Origin: Phytopythium helicoides
Lineage: Eukaryota; Oomycota; Peronosporomycetes; Pythiales; Pythiaceae
DNA length: 64,000 nt
NCBI GenBank assembly: GCA_024867545.1
Contig: JANFNE010000081.1
Coordinates: forward strand, 1 to 64,000
Direction of reading: 5' to 3'
Shown here: one piece after another, positions 43,497-53,718 of the stretch
Numbering within the stretch: position 1 is the stretch's first letter
Layout of the letters: the number at the start of each line of letters is the position of its first letter
Made by a program: the position numbers and the translations under genes
Notes under the pieces: model-generated
What the model was told of the DNA's origin: nothing
The model's database searches: none
Seen by the model: only the letters and a program-made list of their open reading frames with translations

Positions 43497-44693
43497 TCAC
43501 CTTTTCTCGTCAATGCATGCATTGAGACCACTCTGGAGCTCCTGGATCTTGAGGTTCAGGCCAATGAACACAACTCGAGAGGTTGGCGCGGTAGCATCGG
43601 AGCCAGTCCATTCCTCGTCTGACTCGTAGACTTCAAACAGCTCGTGGACCGCCTGCAAGATGAACTTTTTGGGCTCACCGGCCATCGCGAGCACGCCCTT
43701 GATACGGAACAGCACTTGCTGTCCTGTCTTTTGCTCTTCTCCGCCCGCACGCTCCCACAAGAGCTCGCCGAGGAACCGCTCAAGCTTCTCCGAGCTGAGA
43801 GGGCTCTGAACCGTCACGCACGTCGTCTGCATACCGCCAGTGTGTACGGTCTCATGGGTGCACGACTCGTGGTCTTGGTGGTCGCACTTCTCTCCGTCGT
43901 CGGCCAGGATCTTGCGCACCTGCTGCTCGACGGTGGTGGCGCGTTCCGTGGTGAAGGCGCGGATGTCGAGCACGCTGTTGAGGTCGATCTCGGCCCTGTG
44001 CGTCCAGGACACGTTGGCGATGCCGTTGATGGCTGCCACACGCCTCTCGATGGCGCTGCGCTGGGCGGCATCGTCCACCAGGTCGCGCTTGTTGAGCAGC
44101 ACGCGGTCGGCGTAGGCGAGCTGCGCGAATGCCTCTCGCTGCGAGTCCGGGTGCGCGAGGTGGAACTCGAGGCGCGGCGCGTCGACGAGCGTGACGATGC
44201 CGTCGAGGAAGATGCGTCCCTCGAGCTCGGCGTCGACCCAGAAGATGGACGCGACCTTGCCCGGGTCGGCCATGCCCGTGGTCTCGACGAGGATGTAGTC
44301 GAAGCGGTCGCGCAGCTCGAGCAGGCGCTCGAGCGTGTTGACCAGGTCGTCGCGCACCGAGCAGCAGATGCAGCCGTTGCTGAGCTCGTAGAAGCCGTCG
44401 AAGACGCGCCCGTCGCGCCCATTCTTGGCCACGAGCCGCTCCACGCCCACCTGCTCGCCGAACTCGTTCTCGATCACGGCGATGCGCCGCCCGTGGCGCG
44501 CCGTCAGGATGAAATTGAGCAGCGTCGTCTTGCCGGCGCCGAGGAAGCCCGAGAGGATCGTCACGGGCACGCCTGGCCGCGGCTTGACCTGCGCGGGCTC
44601 CAGCAGCGGCGTGACGTCGTCCACGGGCTCCAGCAGCGGCGCGGCGTCGTCCATGGGCTCCAGCATCGGCGCGGCGTCATCTGCGGACTCCAT
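43497..44693 (-). CDS. ZNG1: ZNG1/COG0523 zinc-chaperone GTPase (CobW family)
   Basis: G3E GTPase of 398 residues that delivers zinc to client metalloproteins. Landmarks: P-loop SGFLGAGKTTLLN, the metal-binding CxCC motif in NGCICCSVRDDL, the switch ETTGMADP, the NKRD guanine-specificity motif, and a His/Cys-rich stretch (CDHQDHESCTHETVH, about residues 272-290) before the CobW C-terminal domain (GVLAMAGEPKKFILQAVHE). The N-terminus before the P-loop is unusual: three imperfect ten-residue repeats of DDAAPxLEPx encoded by three 30-bp units. Animal ZNG1 uses an N-terminal motif to bind METAP1; whether these repeats take that role is unknown. Single exon, convincing start. Confidence 0.9.
   Translation of the reverse strand: MESADDAAPMLEPMDDAAPLLEPVDDVTPLLEPAQVKPRPGVPVTILSGFLGAGKTTLLNFILTARHGRRIAVIENEFGEQVGVERLVAKNGRDGRVFDGFYELSNGCICCSVRDDLVNTLERLLELRDRFDYILVETTGMADPGKVASIFWVDAELEGRIFLDGIVTLVDAPRLEFHLAHPDSQREAFAQLAYADRVLLNKRDLVDDAAQRSAIERRVAAINGIANVSWTHRAEIDLNSVLDIRAFTTERATTVEQQVRKILADDGEKCDHQDHESCTHETVHTGGMQTTCVTVQSPLSSEKLERFLGELLWERAGGEEQKTGQQVLFRIKGVLAMAGEPKKFILQAVHELFEVYESDEEWTGSDATAPTSRVVFIGLNLKIQELQSGLNACIDEKR
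44595..44684 (-). repeat. Coding minisatellite, 3 x 30 bp
   Basis: Three consecutive 30-bp units, each beginning GGGCTCCAGCA on the plus strand, encode the repeated DDAAPxLEPx decapeptides at the N-terminus of the ZNG1-like protein. Confidence 0.9.
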
Positions 44694-44718
44694 GGTTGCC
44701 GTTGCCCTCGCTTGTCTT

Positions 44719-44725
44719 GGAATGA
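44719..44725 (-). promoter_or_regulatory. Inr-like element upstream of ZNG1-like gene
   Basis: Minus-strand TCATTCC matches the Inr consensus YCAYTYY, 26 bases upstream of the ATG. No FPR-like box follows. Confidence 0.3.
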
Positions 44726-45010
44726 GTATGGCGGAAGGACGAGACAGGCGGTGGGTAGAAGTGTAAATACTTTGAAGCTTTGGAACGATTAACCGATGAG
44801 AGGTTTGTTAGGAAGCTATTGTAACTTCAACGTCAACGTGGTCAAGTGGGGTGTTCCCAACAAGAAGCACTGTGTGACGAGGCAGGGCTCATTGAAGGGG
44901 GTGAACGCTATTTTGAGCGAGGTCAGGAATACTCGCGAGCGACTGGCTGCATTGGAGGTGGATTGAGGAGGCATCGGACGCTCGGCACGGTCCAGGGATT
45001 TTGGTGGTCA

Positions 45011-46720
45011 ATGCGGCCGAGCGACGCGAGCACACTGCCCGATGAGCGCTCAGTCCGCGAACTTCGAAGAGAAGCAACAATTGGGCTCGGACCCTCAAGT
45101 GGTGTCGACACGGACAGCAGCGGTGAGGATCTGGGCAGCGAAGCAGATGATGACGGGGTGAGGGAGGCTGCGGCGACCGTGATCCAGCAGACATGGCGCA
45201 GTTTTCGCTTGGATGCAAACGATGCGATTGCGGAATTAGACTTGTCGAACACCGGGGAGTTGACGGCGCAGCCTACCGCGTGCTGCATCGTGTGCTTTGC
45301 ACTCATACCCCAGCGGTCACTCGTGTCTCCCGGGACTCGCGATTCTGCTGGCGAGAACGAAGATGTGTCCGTGTGTGTCGACTGCTCGCAGCGCATGACC
45401 TGCTCGAACGCTTCTGCTACGCCCGGTGCGAGTAAAAGCGTGTGCTCAGACCCTGCGGTACCGTCAAGGCTCTCGCATCTACTCCGCGTCGAAGCCAAGG
45501 TGAATGACCAACTACAGCTGCTTCGAGACCAGCACCGCCTGCTACTCGCACAGCAAGAGCAAATACTAGCCACAAAACGCGCCAAAGCAGAACAAGAGGC
45601 AGAAGCTCGCGATCTTGCGCGGCAGCGAAGGAGGCAGGTTCGGATGCTACTTGAACGGCGCAAACGAGAGGAAGAGGAGAAGTTCCGGCAGTTTATGACT
45701 CCGGAGCACGGCTCAGACGTCGAGAGCGGCACACCTCCGTCAGTGTCTGTGAAAAAGAAGGCCAAGAAGAAACCAAAGGAACTGACACCAGCTACGGCTG
45801 CTGAGGGTACGCCTTCAGAGCCTTCTAAGTCGGCTGAAGCACCACTGGCCCTGCCGGTAACACCATCTCAAGCTGAAAAGAAGGCCGACAAGCGAGTATC
45901 ATGCTTGCAGAGGGAGATACAGGAGCACACTCGGCAGCTTTGGCAGCGCCGCAAGCAGACACTCGACTGCTATTCGCAGGATTTGTCGCCGCTGGTGAAT
46001 GGGAGCAAGCCAAAGCGACTTCCAGTGCCCGCTGCTTTACTGGCACTTTCAAACCCGACATTGAAATTGTCCAAGAAGACTCCAAACACGAAATCGAGCG
46101 GACCCTGGACTGCATCGCCAACGGTCGGTCAGTCGAGTAACCAGCCAACGAAGACGAGGAGGGCCAAGAAGACACACGTGAAGCTGAGACCGCTGGCAAA
46201 CGGGGCTCGAGCGAGGGGGATAACGGTGGCAGCCGACGCGACAAACAACCAGCTGGACGAGCTCGACCCGGGTTACTACGGATCTGTCATCAACAGCTTA
46301 TCGTCGCCTCTCACAGCCGAGATCAAGCCTGTGTCATGGATTTACGAGCTGGGGAAAGACTTGATTGCCTGTGAGAACGAAGAGGAAGACGCTGACGCGA
46401 ATCTTCTTCACGGAAATTTGGCCGGTTTGCCGTCCGTTATGGAAGAATGTGGGGGCTTTGACGACGACAGGGAAGCGATTCTCGCCGCATCCAAACGGCT
46501 CGACGACCCACCCTCTTCAAGCAGCCTGTTTCCGCCGTTGGTACGTCAGCTGCCGGCTCCAGTGGCTGTGTCAACGCTGCCTGGGGTGAGCACTCTGGGT
46601 GGAGTCCCTGCTCAGGCGACACGTGGTTGGGAGTACTCGTCCGAGCGACTCGCTGGGCTGCTAGAGAAATACAACGTGACGGTGAAGGAGGCCACCGCAG
46701 GGAAGGGAGGGCGGCCATAG
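45011..46720 (+). CDS. IQ-motif, coiled-coil protein of unknown function
   Basis: 569 residues from the ATG at 45011 (MRPSDASTLPDE); the frame is open upstream but has no better start. An IQ-like calmodulin-binding motif AATVIQQTWRSFRL lies near residue 60. Two CxxC pairs (CCIVC and CVDC, about residues 92 and 123) could bind zinc. A charged helical coiled coil covers about residues 165-235 (LLAQQEQILATKRAKAEQEAEARDLARQRRR), followed by a lysine-rich linker (KKKAKKKPK) and low-complexity sequence to the end, with short conserved-looking islands (ELDPGYYGSVINSL). No family recognised. IQ plus coiled coil is common in cytoskeletal and flagellar proteins, but that is only an association. Confidence 0.7.
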   Translation: MRPSDASTLPDERSVRELRREATIGLGPSSGVDTDSSGEDLGSEADDDGVREAAATVIQQTWRSFRLDANDAIAELDLSNTGELTAQPTACCIVCFALIPQRSLVSPGTRDSAGENEDVSVCVDCSQRMTCSNASATPGASKSVCSDPAVPSRLSHLLRVEAKVNDQLQLLRDQHRLLLAQQEQILATKRAKAEQEAEARDLARQRRRQVRMLLERRKREEEEKFRQFMTPEHGSDVESGTPPSVSVKKKAKKKPKELTPATAAEGTPSEPSKSAEAPLALPVTPSQAEKKADKRVSCLQREIQEHTRQLWQRRKQTLDCYSQDLSPLVNGSKPKRLPVPAALLALSNPTLKLSKKTPNTKSSGPWTASPTVGQSSNQPTKTRRAKKTHVKLRPLANGARARGITVAADATNNQLDELDPGYYGSVINSLSSPLTAEIKPVSWIYELGKDLIACENEEEDADANLLHGNLAGLPSVMEECGGFDDDREAILAASKRLDDPPSSSSLFPPLVRQLPAPVAVSTLPGVSTLGGVPAQATRGWEYSSERLAGLLEKYNVTVKEATAGKGGRP

Positions 46721-48487
46721 AGAGCGGTGAGTCACGCGCCTGTCGTCCCGAGTCGCGCATGTCAATAGAAGAACAGGCTCGGGCGGGAACCCAGCGAGAC
46801 GTGGAAGCCCTGCGCGTCCTGGAAGGATCCCATGGAGACGTGGAAGTCGACAGGCGGGGAAGCCGGCTTCGAGGCTCGAATGTTCTCTCGACATTCACAG
46901 TGTTCTGTACCCGGTAACACGCTCACGTTGAAGTTGTGTCGGGAAAGTGGTGCTCGGGTCGATGCATGAGTCAACCTGCCAATCAGCAAGCCTGCAGGAG
47001 CGTGCTGCAACGATCCGTTGTGCCCTGACGCGCAGTTGGTTGGTTGGTTGGTTGGTTGGTCGGCTGGATGGTTGTACCTGCTACTACACGAACACCTGCG
47101 TGCAATGCACACGAATGGTGCAATGGAGCTCCCTCTCGACACCACAGCGCGGGCAGTGTCGTCGTGGCTGGACCGCCGGGCCAGGGCGGACAGTGGGTAT
47201 GTGGAGGTCGAAGGTGTACAACGACGTTGAAGGGAGTTCTTCCATTTCGATGGCGCCACCGACGCGGCTTCTTTACGCTATTGTTCGTCCACGGTGGCGC
47301 TGGCGTGATGGCACGAACGCGGTCTGGAGATCTGTCACGTTGATGTCATGCGTAGCGGCTTGGGCTGGCTTGGGCTGGCTTGGCTGTGGCCACCCCATGC
47401 GGACGCCTCCGGCCCCTCGCATAGCGGGGCGGACTGCCTCGAGCCAATGGGCGAGCGCGGAGGCGGTGAGTTGACGCGCGGCGACCAAGCGTCCAGTGCA
47501 GCGCGCGGTTACCAACCCTCGCTGCCGCTGACCGGAGTTGCCAGGTGTGCAGCGAGCGCGGCCATGGCGATGATGAGTGCTCCCGCTGTGATGCGATGTG
47601 GGCGGTCCGGCCATCAGCGCCAGCGTCAGCGGAAGAAGAGAAGCAGGAGGGGCGAGGAAAATGCAGCGCACGCGTGCGGTTCGAATCGAGGCCGCCGGCG
47701 CTTTCGGGGCGCGGCCTCTTGCGCGCGTGTCTGCGCGGCCGGTGGCACCGTAGGTAGCGCACACGCAAATGTCGAGTGTAGTGCTGAAGTCGCGAAAGCA
47801 TTTAACGATCGCCTGAACGCGTTGCAGCGCAGTGAAGCGGACTGTAGCTGCTCGATTGGTGTACGGTACGGTACTAGTGAGACTCGGATCGGTTCAGTCG
47901 GAGGGAAGACAGGCCGGCACGCGCCACTGGCAGACGAGCCGCGATCGCCAGAAGGCGCTGACCCGAGAATCTTATTCCGAAGGAGATGGGCCAGTCGTGC
48001 AGTGGCTGCTGCGCGCTGCGTACTGTGCGGCGTTGGGTGGGCAGCGCGGCCGTTTGTACCGTAGGTTGAGCTCGACGTTCGCGAGTGCGGAGCGTAGCTC
48101 TCGCTTCTTCTCGCCCGTCCCCACTCCTCCTCCTCCTCGCCGCGCAGCGAGTCGATCCGGACTCGCTCGCGATCCGTCTCGAGGCCTCGACTCGCGCTCG
48201 CCATTCCTGAATTCATCGGCTCGGCCGCTAGACACCGCCAGACTCCGGAGGTCTCCGCCGCCCACCCTCGCCGTCCCCAGAGCGACGACTCCCCCTCCTA
48301 CACGACTCCTTTCGGTACTCGAGGGCCTCCACGCCCTCCCCACGCGGCAGCCACGACCGACCTACTGCTCTCGGCGAGCCCCGCCGGCCCGCTGCACTCG
48401 GCCTACCTGCTGCCGGACTGGCCGCCGGCCGTCACCTTCGCGCCGCTCGCGTTCGCTGGCGACTCGCCCGGCACCGACTCGGACGGC
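46721..48487. other. Long intergenic region without recognised gene
   Basis: Open frames here are GC-driven and overlap on several frames and both strands with no recognisable domain. It holds a GGTT microsatellite and short GGCTTGGGCT repeats around 47358-47383. The 3' part is presumably the promoter of the bZIP-like gene at 48488, or an unrecognised upstream exon of it. Confidence 0.5.
47035..47060 (+). repeat. (GGTT)n microsatellite
   Basis: About six uninterrupted tandem copies of GGTT/TTGG. Confidence 0.85.
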
Positions 48488-49004
48488 ATGACGACGTTCG
48501 CGTCGCCCCCGGCCGCCGACCTGGCCGCGCAGAGCGGTTCCCGCAAGGCCACGAGCCCCGCTTCGGGCAAGTCCAAGAAGCGCGCACTCGGTAGCGCGCT
48601 CTCGAACGAGGAGAAGCAGGCCAAGAACCGCCTGTTCGTCAAGCGCTGCTACTACAAGAAGCGGGTATGTAGAGTCTCGAAACGTGGATCCTACTGGGTG
48701 TGCATTCCGGATGACTCACCTACCTGGTTGGTGCCTGCAGGAAATGCTCAAGTCGATGCGCGACGAGGTGGCCGAGCTAGAGGTCGAGTTCGCCAACGTG
48801 TTCGGCAGCTGGCAGACCAAGAATGCGGACGCGCCCGCCGCCTTCATGCGTGGCGAGCGCGAGATCTCGCTGCGCGACCTGTACGCGGAGCTCACGCTGG
48901 TGCGCGGCGCGCTGCTGGAGGAGCAGCAGCAGCTCAAGCTGCGGCTGGCCGAGCGCTTCCACTTCCGCCAGCGGCTGCTGCAGCTGTACGAGCCCGCGGC
49001 CTGA
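48488..49004 (+). CDS. bZIP-like protein 1 (short, no START-like domain)
   Basis: Two exons, 48488-48664 and 48741-49004, give 146 residues. The basic region reads KNRLFVKRCYYKKR and is followed, after a phase-0 intron, by a heptad-like leucine helix (EMLKSMRDEVAELEVEF...). In a canonical bZIP the basic region is NxxxAxxxR; here the Ala position is Val and the invariant Arg position is Tyr. The same pattern and the same intron position occur in the genes at 50189 and 52400, so these are paralogs. This copy stops soon after a second helix (LRLAERFHFRQRLLQLYEPAA) and lacks the long C-terminal domain of its neighbours. The frame continues upstream of the ATG without another start, so an upstream exon is possible. 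Confidence 0.7.
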
Positions 49005-50188
49005 GCGGCTCGCCGGGCGTTATTTATCAACCAAGCGCAGAGGCTGTAGGGGCAGTGGGTGGTGATACATGGCAAGTAGTGGATACAATGGTGACGTGCA
49101 ACGTGAAGAACCGTTTCATGGCGGCGGCAGCTGGCTTTCGAGACGACTTGTCCAACGTAGCGAAATGACAGCTGGCTTGATGGGGTGGTGGGTACAAGCA
49201 GCACCTCTCCACGAATGATACGCGCACCTCTCCGCTCCTGAGTCACCCACTCGCGTGAACCGAAATGTCCACTCATGGAGTGCCCTCTGCCGGCTACGGT
49301 GCACGACGCGAAGCTCTTTCTGCTGCAGGACTGTCGGAGTCCCGAAATGGACGCCGCCACAGTCGAACCGAAATGGACGAGGCGAGGCAGCCCGCCGTCC
49401 AGCCGCGAACCCGAAGTGCAGGGACGTCGTGTGTCTCCAGTGGGACCGAATTCATCCCGGTCTGCCAAAGACACGCACGGGATGGACGACATCATCAATC
49501 CTCGGGCTAAACCTGCTTACGTTTACTTGCTGAGCTGAGCTACCACAGTGGAGTACAGTGCACAGTGGAGCTTTGATACACGCCAGCTGGACAAAGGATC
49601 ACCGCCTCATGCATCATGCATCATTCACCCCCGTCGGCGACGACGCCGGGCAACGAAAGCTGCTGCCGCGAGCCTCTGTCCCCGCGCTGCATAGGCTCGG
49701 GAGCGAGAGACACGCTGCACTCCGCCAGTCGCTGGCTGGCGGCAGTTCTGCTTGGGGCCGAAGCGACGCGACCCGGCCTGTCTCCTTCGCCATACCCGGC
49801 CCAAGTCACTCGCAGCGCAGAAAACGACCGACGGAGTGGGTGAAGACACCTTCGAGGGGGTCGGCGAGACCTCGCCGCTTGGGGCCTGGCAGGCGACGCT
49901 CATGCAGCATCGGGTGGACGCTGCGGGTGGTTCGGGGTCACCGTTGGCTCGTGCAATTGTAGACGCCTACACCAATAGGTTGAATCCGGCGGGGGACCGT
50001 CCACAGATGGGAATCTCCCACGGCATCAATGGTGGCGAGCGCGAGTGCTTTATGTTGGGTCGCGATGGGCAGACAAGCGCCGGTGGTAGCGCGCGGTGGA
50101 CGGGACGCGGTGCTCCTTTTTATCCAATGGGGGTGCGTTCTGGTGCTTGATTTCTGCCAGTCGTGGCGCGGCAGCGGCTGTGCGCGCC
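49005..50188. other. Intergenic region between bZIP-like genes
   Basis: No recognisable gene. The short phrase ACCGAAATG recurs (49258, 49342 and 49369 areas). Nothing else identified. Confidence 0.5.
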
Positions 50189-51695
50189 ATGCGATTGGCG
50201 GAAATCCAGCAGTTCTCGCGCGCGGCGCGGCGCCAGGGGCTCAAAGAAGAATTTGCCGCGGGTTGCCGAGTGAAGATGCAGTTCCAGGAGCTATCGCTGG
50301 CGGGCGTGTCGAGCGACGACGAGGACATCACGAGCCAGCTGCTGTCGATGCTGGCGGAGGAGATGTCGAGCAACGCCAAGAAGCGCAAGCGCAGCGCGGC
50401 GGCGCGCCAGGCGGCGGCGGCGGCGGCGGCAGCGCCGAGCTCGCCGCCCTCGTCCGGCGACTCTGCGCACTCGGCGTCGCCCACGTCCACGTCGCTGTCG
50501 AGTCCGCGCGCGCTGACGCGGCCGCGGCTGGCGGCGTCGTCCAATGACGAGGTCAAGAAGGAGAAGAACCGCAACTCGGTCAAGCGCTCGTACTACCGCA
50601 AGCTGGTGCGTTGATGCCGCGGGTGTTTTCGGTGGGGGGAGGGCGGACCGGTCGGGCTCACGCGCGCTGCAGGAGACGCTAGACGAGCTGCGCAAGCACG
50701 CAGACCACCTGCGCCAGCAGTACCACCGGCTGTTCGCCCAGTGGGAGGAGAAGACGGAGCGCGAGAAGGCCGAGAGCGCCAAGGAGCCCTCCAGCCTCAT
50801 GAAGCGATACGTGGAGCTCTCGCGACAGCGCGACCGGTTGTGGCTGGAGAACCAGGCGCTGCAGGACGCCTTCGAGGAGCGCGAGAAGATCTCGTTCCGC
50901 TTCCAGCGCCTCTTTGACGTCAACTACCAGCTCATGGACCACTCGATTGCCGCGCCGGCGAGCCAGGAGGTGCAGGTGCAGACGCCCATGATCGTCATGG
51001 ACGAGATGAGCTTCGAGGCGTTCACGCGCTTTGCGCACGACGCGCAGCAGACGTTCGAGGCGTTCGTGGCGAGCCGCAACAGCATGATCACCACCGATAC
51101 GGCGCTCGGGTGGACGTGCTCGCACGTGGCCAAGGACAACTCGTTCGGGTACTACTTTGAGAAGCACTTTAGCGCCAACCGGTATGCGAGCGTGGACGAC
51201 GTGGTGCTCACGGCGTGGGAGACGCTGACGAGCCCCGACCGGCACAGCAAGCTGTACGCGCCGGCGCTGCACACGCGCTTCCACATTATGCAGATCTTCG
51301 ACGAGAACAGCTACGTGCTGTTCCGCACGATGGAGAAGGAGGGCGAGGATTCGATCACGACGGCGCTCATCATCATGACGCGCATCCCGCACGAGTCGAC
51401 AGGCGGGTGCCTTGTCATCTGCAAGGGCCTGAAGCGCGAGGAGCACACGCTGCGCGTGGAGGACGCGGCGGCGCTGTCGCTGCGCAAGAAGCAGGAGTGG
51501 CGGCAGTCGATGTACTGGCTGAACGTGGAGGAGCTGCCAGGCGACGGCAACGGCGAGGGCAAGACGCTCAAGGTGGTGCACGGCGGCATCATGAACAACA
51601 TGGGCGACCGCAGCCGCTCGTTCTGGCTGTTCGAGAATCTGCAAATCGCGCTGCGCTGGGAGCAGAACCTCGGCCTGGGCGAGCCGCTGTCCTGA
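50189..51695 (+). CDS. bZIP-like/START-like protein 2 (M96-like oomycete family)
   Basis: Exons 50189-50605 and 50673-51695, phase 0, about 479 residues. A later in-frame ATG at 50276 (MQFQELSL) is an equally possible start. The N-terminal third is low complexity (alanine run from a GCG tract near 50410-50435; serine-rich). The basic region KNRNSVKRSYYRKL is followed directly by a coiled coil (ETLDELRKHADHLRQQYHRL). The C-terminal 300 residues form a START-like domain as in many oomycete nuclear proteins (AWETLTSPDRHSKLY, VLFRTMEKEGED, WLFENLQIALRWE). Such proteins are often named after the M96 mating-specific family in oomycete annotations; I recall this label and have not verified it. Probable DNA-binding regulator, ligand unknown. 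Confidence 0.78.
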
Positions 51696-52399
51696 GCGCC
51701 GCCGGTCGACGCGGACGGTGCGTCGCAGAGGAGATGCGCCTCCTCCTCGATGGCGCAAACGCGTGCAGGAGATCCCGCCGTTTGACAAGCCGCACGAGGC
51801 TTCCGGCGGCCGGGGCCGCGCATCCCCGGCCGCTTGGCGAGCGGCGGCGGCGGCGAGGCGCCAATCACGGCGCGCAGGCCCGCGAGCGTCCGCCGCCGTT
51901 CGCCCACGGCGCCGTGACAAGCGGCGCATCACGCATCTCTGCAGCCGCCTCGGAGCGGCAGGCGGCGGGGGTGACAAATGCGAGGTCGCGGGACTGTATA
52001 ATTTATACCATTTCTGGTAGTTCTTTTCGCGACTTTGGTGGGTTGTGTGTAGATATTGTCTTGTATCATTCATGGGGTTTTGGAGGCTGGTGCCGTCATC
52101 ATGAGATTGACGGGGGGATCCGCATACTATTCACCAATTGTGGCAGGTTGTCTCCATACAAACTATGAGAGTGGAACAATCCATATCTTGCAAGGTAGAA
52201 ATACTTTTTTGTATACGTATCGTTATCAATTAAGCACATAACATGTAGTAATACAGGGTCAGCATACATCAACCAAGCCAACCGCATGTCTTCTCGCGGG
52301 GCCTGACAACCTCACCTCCCGGAGCGCCGTGCGGTTCCTCAACTTGTCGCGGGTGCTCTTTTCCGCTTTTGCCGCGCGCCGCGCAGCCGCCGCCCGCCC
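51696..52399. other. Intergenic region
   Basis: GC-rich near 51700-51950 and AT-rich afterwards. No gene or repeat recognised; presumably holds the promoter of the gene at 52400. Confidence 0.5.
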
Positions 52400-53542
52400 A
52401 TGGCCTTCGTCGTCAACAAGCGCGTGCAGCAGCAGTTCCTGCAGGACCTGGAGCTGTCGCCCGCCGAGCTGGACCGCCGCGAGCGCAACCGCAGCAAAGT
52501 GCGGCGCAGCTACTACCGAAAAATCGTACGTGCCGCTGTCCGCCTGTCTCCGTTGGCCGCTCGTGCTGACGCTTTTGGACGCCAGTACAACCTCAGCGAG
52601 CTGCGCGCGCAGGTGGCGGCGCTCGAGGCGCGCTACGAGAAGCTGCTGCTGGCCGCGGGCCCCAACTGCGAGGCGGGGCAGGCGCTCGAGGACGGCGAGG
52701 AGCAGGCGTCGCCCACGCGGCTGCTCAAGCTCGCGCACGCGCGCCAGGCGCTGTACGCCGAGAACGAGGCGCTGCGCGTCAAGCACATGGACTTCGCCAA
52801 GGCGCACGCGAGCCTGCAGCACCTGCTGGACGCGCGCCCGCTCGAGGACGACGACGCCCAGCGCCAGCTCGTGATCCTCGCGCGCCGCTTCTCCATGGGC
52901 GAGTGCCTCGAGGCCAGCCGCGTGGGCTACCGCCGCGTGACCGCCTACCTCGACGCGCAGCGCAACGTGCCACCGCCGCGCTCCGCCATGGGCTGGGAGG
53001 ACCGCCGCGCGTACTCCGACGGCGTGCTGCGCTTCTGCTTCTCCAAGACGTTCGCGCACCGCAGCGGACAGCAGCTCGCCGACGCCACCTGGAGCCTGCT
53101 GACCTCGCCGCGCCGCGTACAGAAGCTCTACTCGCACTACCTCAACATGTCCATGCACGTCGTGCAGCGGCTGGACGTTAACAACGTTGTGTGCCTCCGG
53201 ACGTTCAACCAGACCGGGGTACACGTCGTGCTCAAGAGCCTCTTCCTGCTCACCCGCTTCGAGACGGACCACGGCTTGCTCATCCTCTCGCACTCGCTCG
53301 ACCCCACGCGCCTCGAAGACGACTTCCTCACGGTCGACATGGTCGGCAAGCGCGAGGTCTGGCACGACGAGTTCACCTGGATGCTCGTCGAGGACACGCC
53401 CGACGGCTGCCGCTTCTCGTACGGCGGCTCCACGCGCGCGGGCGACCCCTCCACCATTTTCTGGGGCATCGAGGTGCTGCTCATCATTTTGCGCTGGCAG
53501 ACGACTTGTGCTGCGCCGCTCTTTACGCTGCGCTGCAACTGA
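52400..53542 (+). CDS. bZIP-like/START-like protein 3
   Basis: Exons 52400-52525 and 52586-53542; 360 residues. The 60-nt intron (GTACGT...GCCAG) is in frame and free of stops, so an unspliced reading gives a 380-residue protein with 20 spurious residues. Its position right after the basic region (RNRSKVRRSYYRKI) is identical to that in the two upstream paralogs, which proves the model. A leucine-zipper-like helix follows (YNLSELRAQVAALEARYEKLL), then a START-like C-terminal region (ATWSLLTSPRRVQKLYSHYLNMSMHVVQRLDVNNVVCLRTFN ... IFWGIEVLLIILRW in pieces). The start MAFVVNKRV lies in a CCCATGG context. The gene faces the fourth family member tail-to-tail. Confidence 0.82.
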   Translation: MAFVVNKRVQQQFLQDLELSPAELDRRERNRSKVRRSYYRKIVRAAVRLSPLAARADAFGRQYNLSELRAQVAALEARYEKLLLAAGPNCEAGQALEDGEEQASPTRLLKLAHARQALYAENEALRVKHMDFAKAHASLQHLLDARPLEDDDAQRQLVILARRFSMGECLEASRVGYRRVTAYLDAQRNVPPPRSAMGWEDRRAYSDGVLRFCFSKTFAHRSGQQLADATWSLLTSPRRVQKLYSHYLNMSMHVVQRLDVNNVVCLRTFNQTGVHVVLKSLFLLTRFETDHGLLILSHSLDPTRLEDDFLTVDMVGKREVWHDEFTWMLVEDTPDGCRFSYGGSTRAGDPSTIFWGIEVLLIILRWQTTCAAPLFTLRCN

Positions 53543-53718
53543 TGTCATCGCCGCCGCCGCCGCCGCCGCCGCTGCTGCTGCCATTGTCGTTGTCGTCGTC
53601 GTCGAGTATTTAGGGCACGTACACTACCCACCACTTGCTCGCCTGCTCCAGTAAACCCCACCAACACGCTCTCGTCCATTTACAACTTACTTTACTTGAT
53701 TGCGCTTGATGTTCCCGC

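Noticed and set aside
47832..48491. 219-codon open frame upstream of bZIP-like gene 1
   Set aside because: Arg/Ser/Pro-rich low-complexity product in a different frame from the downstream gene, with no domain; likely GC-driven.
50679..52073. 464-codon minus-strand open frame over bZIP/START gene 2
   Set aside because: Antisense shadow of a well-supported coding exon.
52259..53584. 441-codon minus-strand open frame over bZIP/START gene 3
   Set aside because: Antisense shadow; composition dominated by Arg, Ala, Glu and Val with no family match.
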